Positions 39,968-51,802 of a DNA stretch of 64,000 bases are shown in pieces. Position 1 is the stretch's first letter, and each line of letters opens with the position of its first letter. Location of the stretch: positions 3,336,678 to 3,400,677 of the forward strand of contig RPFO01000022.1 of NCBI GenBank assembly GCA_009746045.1, written 5' to 3'. A model generated the notes under the pieces. That model was not told where the DNA came from, made no database searches, and saw only the letters and a list, made by a program, of their open reading frames with translations. The stretch comes from Mesostigma viride. Taxonomy: Eukaryota > Streptophyta > Mesostigmatophyceae > Mesostigmatales > Mesostigmataceae. The translations under genes and the position numbers were made by a program.

Positions 39968-41099
39968 ATACATGGTCACTGTTCCCTTCCAGGGCACGCA
40001 TCGATCGTGCCAATTGTCACCGTCCGTTGGCGATGGTTTACGGCGCCGGGCGGTAAGGGCTCGGGCGGTGACCCCCACGAGCGGTGCCGGGCACCACGGC
40101 CATGCCCGCGCAGAGGTGCGGCCGGGCGTTGACGCCGGTGGACACGCTCAGCCGGCGCGGCCTTAGCCGGCTCGGGAAGAGGCAGGCCATTGGCCTGGAC
40201 TAGGGCGTGCTGGAAGGTGAGTTGCCGCTCGCCGGCGCGTGCATCATGGCGTTTGGCCAGGTTGACATCCCGCAGCGCCTCCAGTGGGGAAACGCTCAAG
40301 AAGGCGGCGAGGAACGTGTGTCGGGTGAGGGACACCGAACCTCCTGTCCAAACGATACTGCAGTGCATGGTGGGTCCCGACAAAGGATGCCATATGGCCT
40401 GGTCGAGAACAGACCGGGCGCCCCATGGGTCCGTGAACTGTACGGCGGAGAACATCTAGAGCTGGCGGGAGCACGTGCCGATAAAACACCACCGGCTGAT
40501 CCGCGTGCAACCGCGGATGTGCAGCACCTGCATGGGCGCCGCCCGGGTTGTCCCCCGCGAGATCGTACAATGTACATGATCCCGTCGATCACGTGGGTTG
40601 GGGCCACGATGCGGCGGCGCTCCGCAACCGGCACCGCCAGCGGCACGTCGACGTCAAGCTCCAGTATAAGGACATGCCCTCCGGTTGCGCCAACTGAACG
40701 CCTAAGGTGGGACGCACCCTCACGCGGGCCCACACGAAACCCTGGGGAGCAGGCCCAGCATCGGCGCACATGACTCGCACGCGAGCAATGGTGGCACCCT
40801 GCGTACGCCGTAGAACCGTGGTTACATTCGTGAAACGCCGGGGGCGCAGGACAGGGGCGGGCGGAATCGACCGTCGGAGGCAATGTGGTCGCGGCAGCGG
40901 GAGTAACCGATGCCGGGGCTTGCTGGGCTCCGAGGAGATGTTGCAGTATTTGCCAACGTGAATACCTCTCCAACGGGCTGCATTGGAGGGTAAACTCCTG
41001 TCGCCGGCACCACATGGCTATACGGGGCCGAAGTCCTTCCCCCCCCTGCGGCTGCGCACGTGCCCTCACGTGCAGGGGTCGGCTGCAAGCGAGGCGCAC
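39968..41099 (-). pseudogene. Gypsy-2 post-pol region (fossil)
   Basis: Frames here are related to the Gypsy-1 post-pol ORF: SHVVPATGVYPP near 41000, a strand-rich segment with VLILELDVDVPLAVPV, and WTGGSVSLTRHTFLAAF near 40300-40350. It lies between the RNase H end and the 3' LTR. Function unknown; broken. Confidence 0.5.
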
Positions 41100-41140
41100 G
41101 GAATGGTCAACAGTGTCAACCTCCGCGGTTGTGGCGCCAC

Positions 41141-42727
41141 CTAGAAGAGGAAGGGGCTCATCGGGTCGCTCAAGCGGTCGCCAAAGGGGGCGACGGGACC
41201 ATGGGAGGGGATCAACGTCGTGGCCAAAACGTCAAGATCCTCATAAAACCAATAGTCGGGGCGACGCGACAGGGCGTCAGGGACCGTGTTGTCAAGGCCC
41301 TTGACATATTCGATCTTGAACGGACCGAACTGTGCCAAATATTCAAGCCAACGGGCTTGGCGTGGCGTAAGCGTGGGCTGCGTCAACAAGTGCGTGAGGG
41401 GCCGATGGTCGGTCTGGATGATCAAGCGGTACGGGTCCGCAGGGTCGGGTTCGGCCATAGCCACGTTGAACTGAGCGCCCAGAAGATGGTGCCGCCAAGT
41501 ATGGCAACAACAGTACACCACGGTCAACAACTCTTGCTGATGGACCGGGTAATTTCTTTCGGCCGGGATCATCGTCCGGGAGATATACTCGACCGGTTGC
41601 ATGGAGACCGAGAGTCCGAGACCATGGTCTTGGAGCAGCACACCGCCAATAGCAACCTTGCTAGAATCGCTATTGACCACGAAGGGCTTGGTGGGATCCG
41701 GAAGGATGAGGACAGGCGCAGTGGCGAGCCTGGCCTTCAGCAGGTCAAAGGCCTGTTGACACAGGCCTGACCATTCCCACGGTACGTCCTTCTTGAGGAG
41801 GTGAGTAAGCGGGGCCGCAATGGTCGCGAAACACGGGATGAAGCGGCGATAATACGATACCAAGCCCAAGAAGCTGCGCAAGGCGCGAACATTCGCGGGA
41901 ACAGGCCACTGTTGGACGGCGGCGACCTTATCGGGGTCCGTGGACACGCCCTTGTCCGAGAGAATGTGGCCTAAAAAGGGGACGCTGCGGCCTGATTCTA
42001 CCTTGCTGCGGCGGGCGGACAGTTTATTATCCGCCATGATCTGCAAAACCGCGGCAACATCCTCCAAGTGCTCATCGAACGTGCGAGAGAAAATGAGGAT
42101 GTCATCCAAGTAGATGGCCACGCAGGTGCGTTTGTACGGCTGCGTCCCCGGGTCCCACGGGATAGTCGGGTCGCGCAGGTCTGCCGAGACCTGGGGCAGC
42201 CGACTAGTGCCCATCACCGACCTAACGAGGTGGTTCATGAGCATCTGAAAAGAGGCAGGGCTGTTACACAAGCCCATGGCCGCCACGCGGAATTGATGAT
42301 GGCCAAAAGGCGTGGCAAAGGCTGTTTTATGGCAATCTTCGGGGGCGATCCGAAGTTGCCAAAAACCGTCTGCACAATCGAGCACCGTAAAGTACTTGGC
42401 GCCCTCCACCTTATTAAATATATCATCGATGCGAGGGAGGGGATACTTGGACTTCACGGTGATCGCATTAAGTTTGCGATAATCCGTAACCAGACGCCAC
42501 TTCCCATTGGGTTTGGGGACCAGCAACACGCCCGCGCTGTAAGGGCTATTGCTGGGCTCAATCAAGCCGGCCTCCAACAAGTCGACCAAGATCTTCTTGA
42601 GCTCTGCCAACTCCACGGGCCCCATGCGAAAAATGGGTGAGGTGGTAGGTGGGTGCCCATGATTCCTGCAAATGAATGCGGTGGAGCACCGGTCTGGCCG
42701 GGGGAAACGTAGGTGTTTTCTCCTCAA
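41141..42727 (-). CDS. Gypsy-2 reverse transcriptase and RNase H
   Basis: 528 residues. Ty3/Gypsy reverse transcriptase: GLIEPSNSPYSAGVLLVPK, WRLVTDYRKLNAIT, the catalytic box AIYLDDILIFS, FLGHILS, and LRSFLGLVSYYRRFI of the connection. RNase H: VVNSDSSKVAIGGVL, YPVHQQELLTVVY, IQTDHRPLTHL and TVPDALSRRPD. Synthesises element DNA in cytoplasmic particles. Upstream protease and gag frames belong to the same copy. Confidence 0.88.
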   Translation of the reverse strand: MRRKHLRFPRPDRCSTAFICRNHGHPPTTSPIFRMGPVELAELKKILVDLLEAGLIEPSNSPYSAGVLLVPKPNGKWRLVTDYRKLNAITVKSKYPLPRIDDIFNKVEGAKYFTVLDCADGFWQLRIAPEDCHKTAFATPFGHHQFRVAAMGLCNSPASFQMLMNHLVRSVMGTSRLPQVSADLRDPTIPWDPGTQPYKRTCVAIYLDDILIFSRTFDEHLEDVAAVLQIMADNKLSARRSKVESGRSVPFLGHILSDKGVSTDPDKVAAVQQWPVPANVRALRSFLGLVSYYRRFIPCFATIAAPLTHLLKKDVPWEWSGLCQQAFDLLKARLATAPVLILPDPTKPFVVNSDSSKVAIGGVLLQDHGLGLSVSMQPVEYISRTMIPAERNYPVHQQELLTVVYCCCHTWRHHLLGAQFNVAMAEPDPADPYRLIIQTDHRPLTHLLTQPTLTPRQARWLEYLAQFGPFKIEYVKGLDNTVPDALSRRPDYWFYEDLDVLATTLIPSHGPVAPFGDRLSDPMSPFLF

Positions 42728-42995
42728 ACACGGCTGAATACTGATCGAGCACTGCGTTGAGTCGGTTCACCTCGTCTTCCGACAAGTCCATGCCAAGCGA
42801 GTTTAACGAAACTCCAGCCTGTGCATGCTGGGCGCTGGGCCCGCGCGCGTGGGCAAGGGCGTCCAGACGAATGGAGTAAACGGGAGGAGGCTGCCGGGCT
42901 CTCGATCATCATCCGCTTGAACTCCCTTTTGGACATGAGAATGTCCGCAAGGCGACGACGGTCACTCTTGAGGGCAGGCGTGTCATCGGTGATGG

Positions 42996-43469
42996 TCATG
43001 CCGTTGGCCGCATACTGCCGCTCAGGTATAACCAGAATGACCCATCTGGGAAGTGGGTAACCATGGTACCAAAAGAGACGGTCACCTTGGATATGTGCAG
43101 CCAGTCAATCCCTAGGATGATATCAGCCGCTTGTAAGGGAATGACCGTGGCGCGAATGGGCACGCTGGTGCCTTGTACGATAGGGGCCAAGTCCACATAG
43201 CCCCGGGATGGCTGAGTGTAGCCATCCGAGTATCGCACGCGCCGAGCAATGGTATGGGGAGTCCGGGTTACTCCCACGCGCTGCACTATGGCCTCACTGA
43301 CGAAGGCGGTAGCCGCACCACTGTCAATGAGGACCTTGATGCCCTCCAAACAACGCCCAGAGCCCTGGGGGTCTGGTAGGCTTCCAGTGAAGAGGAGTAG
43401 TTGCCACGGGCCTTCGCTAGGCTCCGCTTGCCATTCCTGGGTCTCTGTCACCACATTACATGGTAACAA
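42996..43469 (-). CDS. Gypsy-2 protease
   Basis: 157 residues. VLIDSGAATAFVS is the retropepsin D-S/T-G-A box and IILGIDWL the second signature. It lies directly after gag and before the reverse transcriptase, the normal Gypsy order. Cuts the gag and pol polyproteins. Confidence 0.82.
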   Translation of the reverse strand: MLPCNVVTETQEWQAEPSEGPWQLLLFTGSLPDPQGSGRCLEGIKVLIDSGAATAFVSEAIVQRVGVTRTPHTIARRVRYSDGYTQPSRGYVDLAPIVQGTSVPIRATVIPLQAADIILGIDWLHISKVTVSFGTMVTHFPDGSFWLYLSGSMRPTA

Positions 43470-44607
43470 AACTTGGGCGACTTGTGCATGGCCGGGTAAG
43501 GTGTCGCCCGGAGTGCCCTCCCAGCCTCTCAGTCCAACGCCTCTCCTGCAGGCCCCTCGTCCACCGGTGTGCCTCGCAGGTGGCCGGATGCGGTCGCGGA
43601 AGAGCCATCATCAGGCTCGGCCGCGTCTGAGGCATCCAGTTGGTTGAGGGCCTAGCTTGCTGGTAGGCGCTTGGGGGCGCCTTGGGTTGTTGGTACAGCC
43701 GGGGCTGTTGGCGCGCTTGTTGCAAGCGTCGGGCACGCTCACCCGCACTGGGAGCTGTGCGCATATTTCGCGCCGGTGGTGGCCTCGAGGCCATTTGCGG
43801 GGAGGCCGCTTGGAAGTTGTTGCGTTGCACAGGCGGGGCCTGGTCCAGCGGAGGGAGATCAGGGCACTCGCGTTTGATGTGCCCCACGCGGTTGCAGTGG
43901 TAGCACTGAATCCGGGAAGTGTCCAAGGCATTAATGTCCAGGACCTCGCACTGTAGCTCATCCACCCACACGGGGGCGAATCCCAGCTCATTGAATTCCA
44001 GTGCATTCACGCGGGGTTTTGGGGTCCGCTGCACCAAGGGAGCTATCTCCGCTAGGTAGGTCTTGATGTCCTGCAGGTTCCATTGAGCCCATGAGAGGTG
44101 GGCGAATTTCCGCTTCACCTCATCCCGGAATTCGGGTTGCAAGCCCTCATAGAACCTTGCCAAGGCTTCTGGGCCCATCAGGTCATCAACCCGCCCAGCT
44201 AGAAGCTCGAACTTGGTCATGTATTCCCGATAGCTCAGGTTCCCCTGCTTGAACGCCCCAAAAGCCTCCCGGTCCAGCTTGTCTTGGTCGGGTGGCAGGT
44301 ACTTGGCCCGTGCTCGCCGAAATAATTCCGCCAAGCTGCTGGGGAAGCCATTGGCCAGGGCGCTTTCGCAATGGAGAGCTTGTCTCACATCGGGAGCCAG
44401 TGCCTCGCTGGACACCAGCTTGACCTTGATATCCCCGTCCAAGAGCTTGCGATTGTATGTCTCCCAGATGTCGATCTTCTGAGACACTGCAATCTCCCAA
44501 GCCTCGAACTCTTGGTAGGAGCAGTCGGGTTTAAACTTGGGAATATCCGACAGCTTGGGCAACGGTGGTAGTCGCCCTGCATTGTGAGTATCATCGTCAT
44601 GATGGTC
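43456..44607 (-). CDS. Gypsy-2 gag capsid and zinc knuckle
   Basis: Core of a 412-residue frame. The capsid part has IPKFKPDCSYQEFEAWE at its start, then the Ty3/Gypsy capsid pattern (FGAFKQGNLSYREYMTKFELL, ARFYEGLQPEFRDEV). The CCHC box CYHCNRVGHIKREC is followed by an Arg/Gln-rich tail. More upstream gag-like frames, Pro/Ser-rich, extend to about 45411. Forms the particle and binds element RNA. Confidence 0.8.
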   Translation of the reverse strand, partial: DHHDDDTHNAGRLPPLPKLSDIPKFKPDCSYQEFEAWEIAVSQKIDIWETYNRKLLDGDIKVKLVSSEALAPDVRQALHCESALANGFPSSLAELFRRARAKYLPPDQDKLDREAFGAFKQGNLSYREYMTKFELLAGRVDDLMGPEALARFYEGLQPEFRDEVKRKFAHLSWAQWNLQDIKTYLAEIAPLVQRTPKPRVNALEFNELGFAPVWVDELQCEVLDINALDTSRIQCYHCNRVGHIKRECPDLPPLDQAPPVQRNNFQAASPQMASRPPPARNMRTAPSAGERARRLQQARQQPRLYQQPKAPPSAYQQARPSTNWMPQTRPSLMMALPRPHPATCEAHRWTRGLQERRWTERLGGHSGRHLTRPCTSRPSFVTM

Positions 44608-45411
44608 CATGAAACTCGCGGGTCTCCCGGGCCCCGGGCCTGACTGACACCTTGCGAGGTGTGCCCACGCGGGTAACCTGCCGGGGGGCTGCACTCATCC
44701 TCACCCGGGTGCTCATACCCATGATGTGGGTAGTGGGCGCGGCTTGCATGATGATGGGCGGCGGTGGCCGCTGGGTGCAGCGCTCGTGGGTCACCCGGAG
44801 CCAGGCGGTCGTATGCTGAGTTGGGGAGGGGAATTGCCTCCCCTGCGACCCCGAAGGAAGACCGACCGGTCCGTGCGGTGCCCTGGCCCTGCCCAGCCAT
44901 TGGCGAGGCATGGCCGAAGGGGCTAGCCCCAAGGGGTCCAGGCGCCTGATAGGACGCCCGATTCGCAGCGCGGCGAGACCGCGATCGGCTATCATACAAG
45001 GGTGGCGCCGGGGCGCTGCTGGGCCAAGTGGCCAATGTAGGTTGCGGCAGCACCGTAGGCAGGGCCCCACTCCTACCGTAGTGCAGGGTAACATTATTCC
45101 CCTGCGCCCCCCGGCGCGCCGGCTCCTACACCAAGGGCCGGACCCGCCGACAATCCCGCGATGGATGTTCCACTTGGTGGTCCATTAAGGGGATTCACTA
45201 CGGGGCTATCAGGTGGTGCGCCGGCAGCCGCCGAGGAATTCCCTCCCAAACGTGGGGTTTGTGCTGGGGATGACCCCCTAGAGCCACGCTCACTACTCGG
45301 GCGTGAGTGATTTTGGGTAGCTCTCTCTGCCGCCTCGAGTGCTGCCACGAGGGAAGGGGCAGGAGAGAAGCGATGGGCCTCTCGTCGCCCTCGCTCAATA
45401 CCGTCAGCCAT
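44608..45411 (-). pseudogene. Gypsy-2 gag N-terminal low-complexity region (fossil)
   Basis: Begins MADGIERGRREAHRFS near 45411 and continues Pro/Ser/Ala-rich, like the N-terminal part of Gypsy-1 and Gypsy-3b gag. No hybrid-binding leader ORF was found between it and the LTR (45412-46075 holds only short frames). Confidence 0.5.
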
Positions 45412-46075
45412 CGCGTGGTGGCTGGTAAAGTGTGAAACAATGTGCCTTTAGTCTTGGCAGGATGATAAATTAATAATAATCCTCACACACACCCACAGCT
45501 TCCAAACAGGTTACACAATGCTCTAACAAGGGGGGTAGGGCATGTTCCTTGTTAGCCTGCAATGTACCTGGTTGTCCATGCGAATCCGCTGGAAGCGCAG
45601 TCCCTTGAACGACCGGTGCTGGAATAGATCCGTGGAAGCGTCCTGTCGGGCACTGTCACGCGAACCGGGTCACGGGGACCGAGCACCAAAATACGTCAAT
45701 TAAAGGACGTGAGATATTCCTGCAGCTTGCCGGAGCTGACAGTATATATCCCAGATATAGGGTGTGAGGCAATGGCCAAGACGCCAAATAATGCGTGAAA
45801 TCGCAACCCACAAAGCGTTTCCGTATAAAGCACGCAATATAAGGAGATTCGTTTCCGGACGAATCTCTTAGGTCAACTGGACAAGGCCAGGTTGGGGCGT
45901 GCAGGAACCGCAATATGGGTAACGGGTATGGACAGTTAGGATTGTGGGGATCCGACCCCCACAATGAATTACTGCAAGCGGAATTAGTAAGGTTTCCGGC
46001 CCTTATATCATTCCGTTGCTGATCCGGATCAGAATACAGAAAAACGGGACGGGGTAGAGGCCACTAGGAAAGTTT

Positions 46076-46087
46076 CCTCCGAGTCCA
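46076..46087 (-). other. Primer-binding site of Gypsy-2
   Basis: Minus-strand TGGACTCGGAGG one base after the 5' LTR end. Confidence 0.6.
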
Positions 46088-46088
46088 G

Positions 46089-46826
46089 TTTAACACGTAT
46101 GGCTATTTAAAATAGCGCCTTAATGATTGAGAATGAATGCGAAAGACCTTTGACTTCCTATGCGTCACAGCGCACGATGGTGGCTTAAGAATACTTGTCA
46201 CACAATACGAATAAGCTCAAACCCGGAAAACCGGTTTCGTATATTACAATGTTACCACACAGATTAAAACACTCAATGCGGGAAGACTTACACCCAGTAG
46301 GCGAGGGATTCACACTCGAGCCCACAGGAGGATTACACTCCAGGATTAAGCGATGGTAAATAATCTGTAGAGCAACGTGGTAAATTACGATACAAGGTCC
46401 GGATTGCTGGCATAGCTCGTGCCTTGCCTATTTTGTCCCTTCGTCCCCGTTGGTGGCTGCGCCTGGCGCTGCCAACCAGGCATGACGTCAGGTCCGCGGG
46501 GACGGGCTTCTCGAACCGTCTAGAACACATTAAAGACCAGTACGGCTAGAGGCCTCTCCTGAAAAATATCCAAATGTCCGTAGGTACCATCATAACGCGT
46601 GTGCAGTGCCACTTGGCTGTCCCGTAACTCCCGTTCAGGCGCTAGGTCTGCCTACGGCGCAAAGGCCAAGTTCGTCAGCAAAACTTCTACACTTACTTCC
46701 ACACGGATTGCCTCGGCTGCCAACTATACTATGGCCTCGGAACTGGCGCCGGATTACGGTCGGCGCCGGCGATCGACCGGGACGGATAATTTAATACCAC
46801 AAATGGCATGTTGCATCCGTGCAACA
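46089..46826 (-). repeat. Gypsy-2 5' LTR
   Basis: 738 bp; nearly identical to 39158-39905 apart from short indels. Confidence 0.82.
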
Positions 46827-46831
46827 AGGCA

Positions 46832-47376
46832 GAGAGCTTGCGCGACAGCTTGCCTAACCTCCCCCCTTCTGGCGTTGGTCGGGAGGATCCCTGCGTTGGT
46901 AGGGATAGTACTCAGGGCAGTTCGTGTCTTGAGCGCCCAAGCCGTAAGGGCTTTCTCACCCTTGCTGTAGAAAGGTTGATGCGTAAACCTCCTACAGACG
47001 CTTTGCAAAATCCCGTCAAGGCAGCGATGGTATCTGCATTTGGTACCCTGGGTGATCAGCATGGTATGAGGATGTTGGTAGATACGCAGGCGAGAACCTT
47101 CATTGTCTCATCCCTGCACTACAATCCTGTGAGACCCTCAGTGCACTGGGAGTGTGTGACTGATTTTGCTGGCTCAACGAAGTTCCCTGTCCTTGGTGTC
47201 ATTGATGTCAATGTGATGGGGGTGCTAGTTGAGTTTTAATTGCGTGGTGGAAGGGTATAGTGGTCCACCAATCCTTGGTCAGAACTTCCTTGTACGGGAG
47301 GATGTCTGGGTAAACTCCACCTGCTTGCGGCGGGAGGGGCATGCTGATCTGCCTCTTAAAACACATTATTGCAACT
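46832..47376 (+). pseudogene. Copia1-B protease region and 3' LTR piece (fossil)
   Basis: Matches unit A from the linker through the protease (MLVDTQART, PPILGQNFLV). The last 19 bases (47358-47376) are the LTR's end, and TSD CCCTC follows. Broken copy. Confidence 0.68.
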
Positions 47377-47381
47377 CCCTC

Positions 47382-49564
47382 TACCTTCTCAGAGAAACGT
47401 CCTAGGCGGGGGCCTTCCACCAGTACCCAGTCGCCCACCTCGATGGCCGGCGTGCGCGCATCTAGGCGGCCAGCAGTCCTCGCCATATAGCGCTCGGCGG
47501 CGGCCCGGTAGCCCTTGACCGCACTGTCATGGGCCTGGGGCATCTGGACCAGCAGCCTCTCCACCCCTTCGAGGGTGTCTCGCCGGACCTACTTTTCAGC
47601 TAAGGCTGGGCTTGTGAGAAGGTCAGTCGGCGTGAGCGGATGCCTGCCCGTGTTGAGGAAGAATGGCGTGAAGCCATGAGCTGCCTGGGGGGCGTTATTC
47701 AGGGAGAACTCCACCAAACCCAAGAACTCTTCCCAGTTGCTTCCCACTGCGTCAGTGTAGTGGCGCATGGTCTCTTGCACTGTGCGGTTCAGCCTCTCCA
47801 CCAGGTGGGAGGACGAGCTGTGATATGCTGTCCCCAGCGACACCTTGGTGCCCAGGCATTCAAAGAACTCCTGCCAGAAGCGGGCCGTGAACAGCTTGTC
47901 TCGGTCCGATATGAATTGCCGGCTGAGTCCGTGGTACCTGAACACGTGGTGAAGGTATAGCTTAGCGCAAGCCTCGGCCGTGAGCTCGGCCGGACAATGA
48001 TGGTGCCAGGTGACACATGCGCGTCAAGCGGTCCAGGAAAACCAGAATCATGCTGTTGCCATTCTTGGTCTTCCGGAAGGGGCCAACAAAATCCATCATC
48101 AAGGAATCCCAAGGGCCCACTGGGTCTGGTATGTAGGGTCTGGGGGACCGCCTGTGAGCCTGTATTGCGGGACTTCATGATCTGACATGATGGACACTCG
48201 CGCACGTACATCTCAATGTACTCTCGCATGCCTGGCCAGTAGAAGTTCTTTCGGGCCCGTGGCAGCAAGCGGTGGATCCCTTGGTGGCCACCGGCGAGAG
48301 AGTCATGGAGCTCATGGAGCAGAGCCGCTCGACATATCTCCGGGACGTACAGGCGCCAGCAGTCTGGCCTCACCATGACATAGAGTCGCCCGTCCTGGAA
48401 CTTGCACGGGAGCTTGCCCATCTGCTTGGGGTGCGACCTGATTGCCTCTAAGGCCGCGGGCTCCGTGACAGTGAACCGACTAATCAACGTCTCCAGGACA
48501 GAAGTGATCGTGTACGTGTCCGCCTCCTCCTCAAGGGTTTGGTGCATGTACTCCGAAAAAATGGTAGGGGGCCCGATGCGCTGCAGGTGAAAAATTCCCT
48601 GAGCCGGTACCACGTGGCTGAGTGGCACTCGTGACCGGGACCCCTCCCTTTCCCCGGGGGCGCGCACGTCCTCGCGCGCGGCCTCCCAGTCGGGAGACAG
48701 GTCGTCCTGGGTCGTGCGACCGGTGTGGAACAGATAGCGACTGTGCAGCGACTTGTTGCGGGGCTGGGTGACTTCCCGCTCGTGCGTGATGTTATGCACG
48801 TCGGGGCCCTGCACTTGGTATTCGCTGACAGGACTCCAAAAGGAACCGTCAGGGAACCACACCACGCGACGCCGAATGCTAATGTCCACATCCTGCGCGT
48901 CCAGCCAGTCGATGCCGACGATGATGTCGGCAGCTCCGAGCGGTGCGACCGTGGCTGTGAGCTCCACAGGGATGCCTTGAATCACAGCCTTGATATCAAC
49001 CCGACCAGGCGAGGGGCTCTTGCGACCATCTGAATAGGTCACATTCACCACTGTCGCATGTGGCCGGATGTCATATCCTGCGCGACGCGCCAATGTCTCG
49101 TTGATGAACGACGTAGACGCACCCGTGTCCACCATGAACTGCACGTCCATGAAGGTCTTGTCCTTGAGGTAGGGGTCTAATGCTGATCCCGGTACAGCCA
49201 GACCTCCCCTAAAAAGGAGCAAGTTGCGGGTACCAGCCGGAGTTGCGCGCGTAGGTTGGTCGGAGCTCGCTGCGCTACCCGTGGCCGGCTGCGTGCTTGG
49301 GGCAGAGTCCTCGCCCAAGGATGCATCCACACTTGTATTCGCTACAAGCGGGGTGCGACTATCTACTGGAACGACTGATTCTGCGCCCGCGCTGGTATTC
49401 GCTACCAACGGGGTGTCCTTATCTAAGCTGTCTATCTGCCCGACGTTATGGACTTGCGCTACCCTATCTACATGTCCTACATCTATCTCTATCCGTGTAG
49501 GCAGGGACACTACGCACGAGGAACGGAGGGCCGGGAGACCGCCTCGTTCGACCGCCCGGTCCAC
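47382..49564 (-). pseudogene. Gypsy-1 protease and integrase region (fossil)
   Basis: The frame 47789-49564 carries a retropepsin (FMVDTGASTSFIN, then IIVGIDWL) near 48880-49150 and the integrase zinc-binding segment (LHDSLAGGHQGIHRLL ... CPSCQIMK) near 48180-48340. Frame 47589-47945 carries the integrase core with FISDRDKLFTA and HLVERLNRTVQETM, and 47382-47564 part of the integrase C-terminal domain. The remaining C-terminus and chromodomain are at 11439-11833, beyond the nest. Broken copy. Confidence 0.75.
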
Positions 49565-51728
49565 TCTTCCCCCTCAATCTCAGCCTCCTCGTCGCCATGC
49601 CCATAGCCAGCGACCGCCTTGCCATCCATAACCCCCGAGACGCCATTACCCGAGTCCTGTTGCTGTGAGAACAACTCATTCAACTCGCGGTTCACCCGCT
49701 GAAACGAAGGACCCGTAGCGCGGGGCGTCTGGTGCTGCGTGGGACGCTGCCGGGCGTCCTGCAGCTTCGCTGCGCGCTCGCCCGCGTTGCGAGGCCGGTC
49801 TGGGCGCCGTGCTTGTTCCGGGCGCTTACCGAAGGCAGGCCCGGAGAAACGGGGTGACGTCTGCTCGTCGCCACGATCGCGATCCCGTGGTGGTCGCGTG
49901 CAGTCCTTCTTGAGATGACCGACCTCGCCGCACCGGAAGCATCGCGCCTTGGACGCATCGATTGCATTGACCTGGGGCGCTTCATAGTCGCCGTCCTCCT
50001 GCTCGTGGTCGATAATGTCCTCAGAGGACCCATCTTGGTCCACCGTAGTGAAGTGGACGCGACGCGGTGCAGCACCAGCATGCCGATAGGTGACCGCTGC
50101 GCGGCGGCGTGCGAGCACATCTGACACCTTTAGAAGGTACTGCTGGATCTCGATCACATCCCACTGCTCCCACGGTATCTCAGCAAAGCGCTTTAGCACC
50201 TCAACTAGGAGTTCCGGACTCAGCGCCTCAATGAACCGCGCCCTATATTCGGTCCAGGTCAAGTCCTCAAGGCGAGCCGAGAATGCTTCAAACTCTGTCA
50301 GAAATTCGCGGAACGGCGTGGTGGCTTGGCGTAGCTTGGAAAAAGCCAGACGCTCGTGGAGCTTCCAGTCAGGGGGCACCAGCTTGCGCTCAATGCGCTC
50401 TAGTAGCTCCTCTACTGTGCGAGGGTACAAGCGCGACGCGACACTCTCACAGTTGAGTATGCCGACCACTGAGGGATCCATGCAGTTGGTGACGACGTAG
50501 GAGATAAGAACCTCGGTAGCTAGCTCCCACCCATTGTGGTTGCACCACGCCCAGTAGATCTGTACCCACATTATTACGCGTCCATTCGTCGATCTCGCGA
50601 GGGTTCATAGTCGCGCGCAGCTTGGGCACTGGTTTAAAGTCACGCATGGGCGGCGCCTTAAACGCGTCGGCCCGAGGTCCGCCCACTGCGCGATACGGCG
50701 GAACATTAAAGATCGACAACGAGTCATCTGCCGATGCAGGCGCTGACCTAGTCGCGCTGCGTTGTAGCCAGACAGACGAGGGATGCGCGTAGCCAGGATC
50801 ACTGGGTGCCATGCGACTCAAGTTGAGGTTATTGCCATGCGACACGCTCGGCCGCGCAGGTCCGGCTGCTGGGACATTGCGCGCCGGATGGGACGACGCG
50901 GGCCCACCCTCATCGTATACCGGCGGTGGAACCCTAGCCTCGTCCTGGGTCCACAGCGATGTCGCATTGGACTGCAGGTCACTGCCAAAAGAAACCCGTC
51001 GACCGCTCGCCCAGGGATGTTGTAATCGTTGGGCACGTTGCGCGTGATAATAGGTCGCGTTCTGACTAAGCGGACCAAACATCCGTGACCCGGTCGGCTG
51101 GCTTAGCGGCTGCTGCTGCTGCTGCAACGGCGGAAGCTGCGGCGGCTGCTGCCACTGTTGCTGCTGCGGCGGCGGTGGCTGCTGCTGCTGTACTGGCTGC
51201 TGCTGCCACTGCTGCGGCAACGGCTGTTGCTGTTCCGAATGCTGCTGTGCATGGGGACTGCACGGGGTGCTGCTGCGGCTGCCCGGGCGGGCGTTGCTGC
51301 GGCTGCACTGACTGGTGCTGGGCTGCACTCGTGGGATTCGATCTGGGCCGGGTCTCATCACCTGCCCGTTCCATCAGCTGGTTATACTCAGCCTGCATTC
51401 GCTGCGGCTGGTATTCCTCCCTATTATCCATCCTATCCGCTCCTCGTGGCCTTCGCGGCTCACGGGAGGTACTAGCCAGCTCACCTGGGTGACCTACAGG
51501 ACTGCCTTGCTGGTAGGACGAGCCCTGTTGTGATACCTCCTGTACTTGGTACTCTGGGCTGCCCTGCCTATCCAAGTCTGCACCTCCCTCCTCGGAATGA
51601 CTCCTAGTCGTGCCGCGTACCTTCTTTTTACCCCGCGGCATGTTTACCAGTACCACATCCACAAGAGAAGGAAGGAAGGAGAGAGGAAGAAGGAGGAAAA
51701 TGCCATGCACATGCCCACAAGCAATCAA
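49510..51728 (-). pseudogene. Gypsy-1 gag (fossil)
   Basis: Frames at 49510-50571, 50447-51361 and 51066-51728. N-terminal: MPRGKKKVRGTTRSHSEEGG, then long Gln/Pro/Ala-rich sequence caused by CTG/CAG-type repeats at about 51085-51260. Capsid-type helices follow (RLAFSKLRQATTPFREFLTEF; ARFIEALSPELLVEV), then the CCHC box CFRCGEVGHLKKDC and an Arg-rich tail. Broken copy. Confidence 0.75.
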
Positions 51729-51802
51729 CCAAGCGACTGCCCTACGTTATTCTGCTAATGTAGCTATTATATAGTATAAGCTATAATTAGTACTCTACTC
51801 CT

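Larger units (their letters stand above)
39158..46826 (-). mobile_element. Gypsy-2, inserted in Copia1 unit B (fossil, broken)
   Basis: LTRs 39158-39905 and 46089-46826 are flanked by exact TSD AGGCA (39153-39157 and 46827-46831). The uninterrupted target is in Copia1-A near 29939-29944. Parts on the minus strand: LTR, PBS, gag with zinc knuckle, protease, reverse transcriptase, RNase H, post-pol region, PPT, LTR. LTRs agree at all but a few bases and small indels. The LTR starts TGTTGC but ends TTAAA, so its ends are not inverted matches. Confidence 0.85.

Noticed and set aside
40207-40773. Plus-strand genes across Gypsy-2 (for example 40207-40773, 41060-41770)
   Set aside because: They are antisense shadows of the GC-rich minus-strand pol and post-pol frames.
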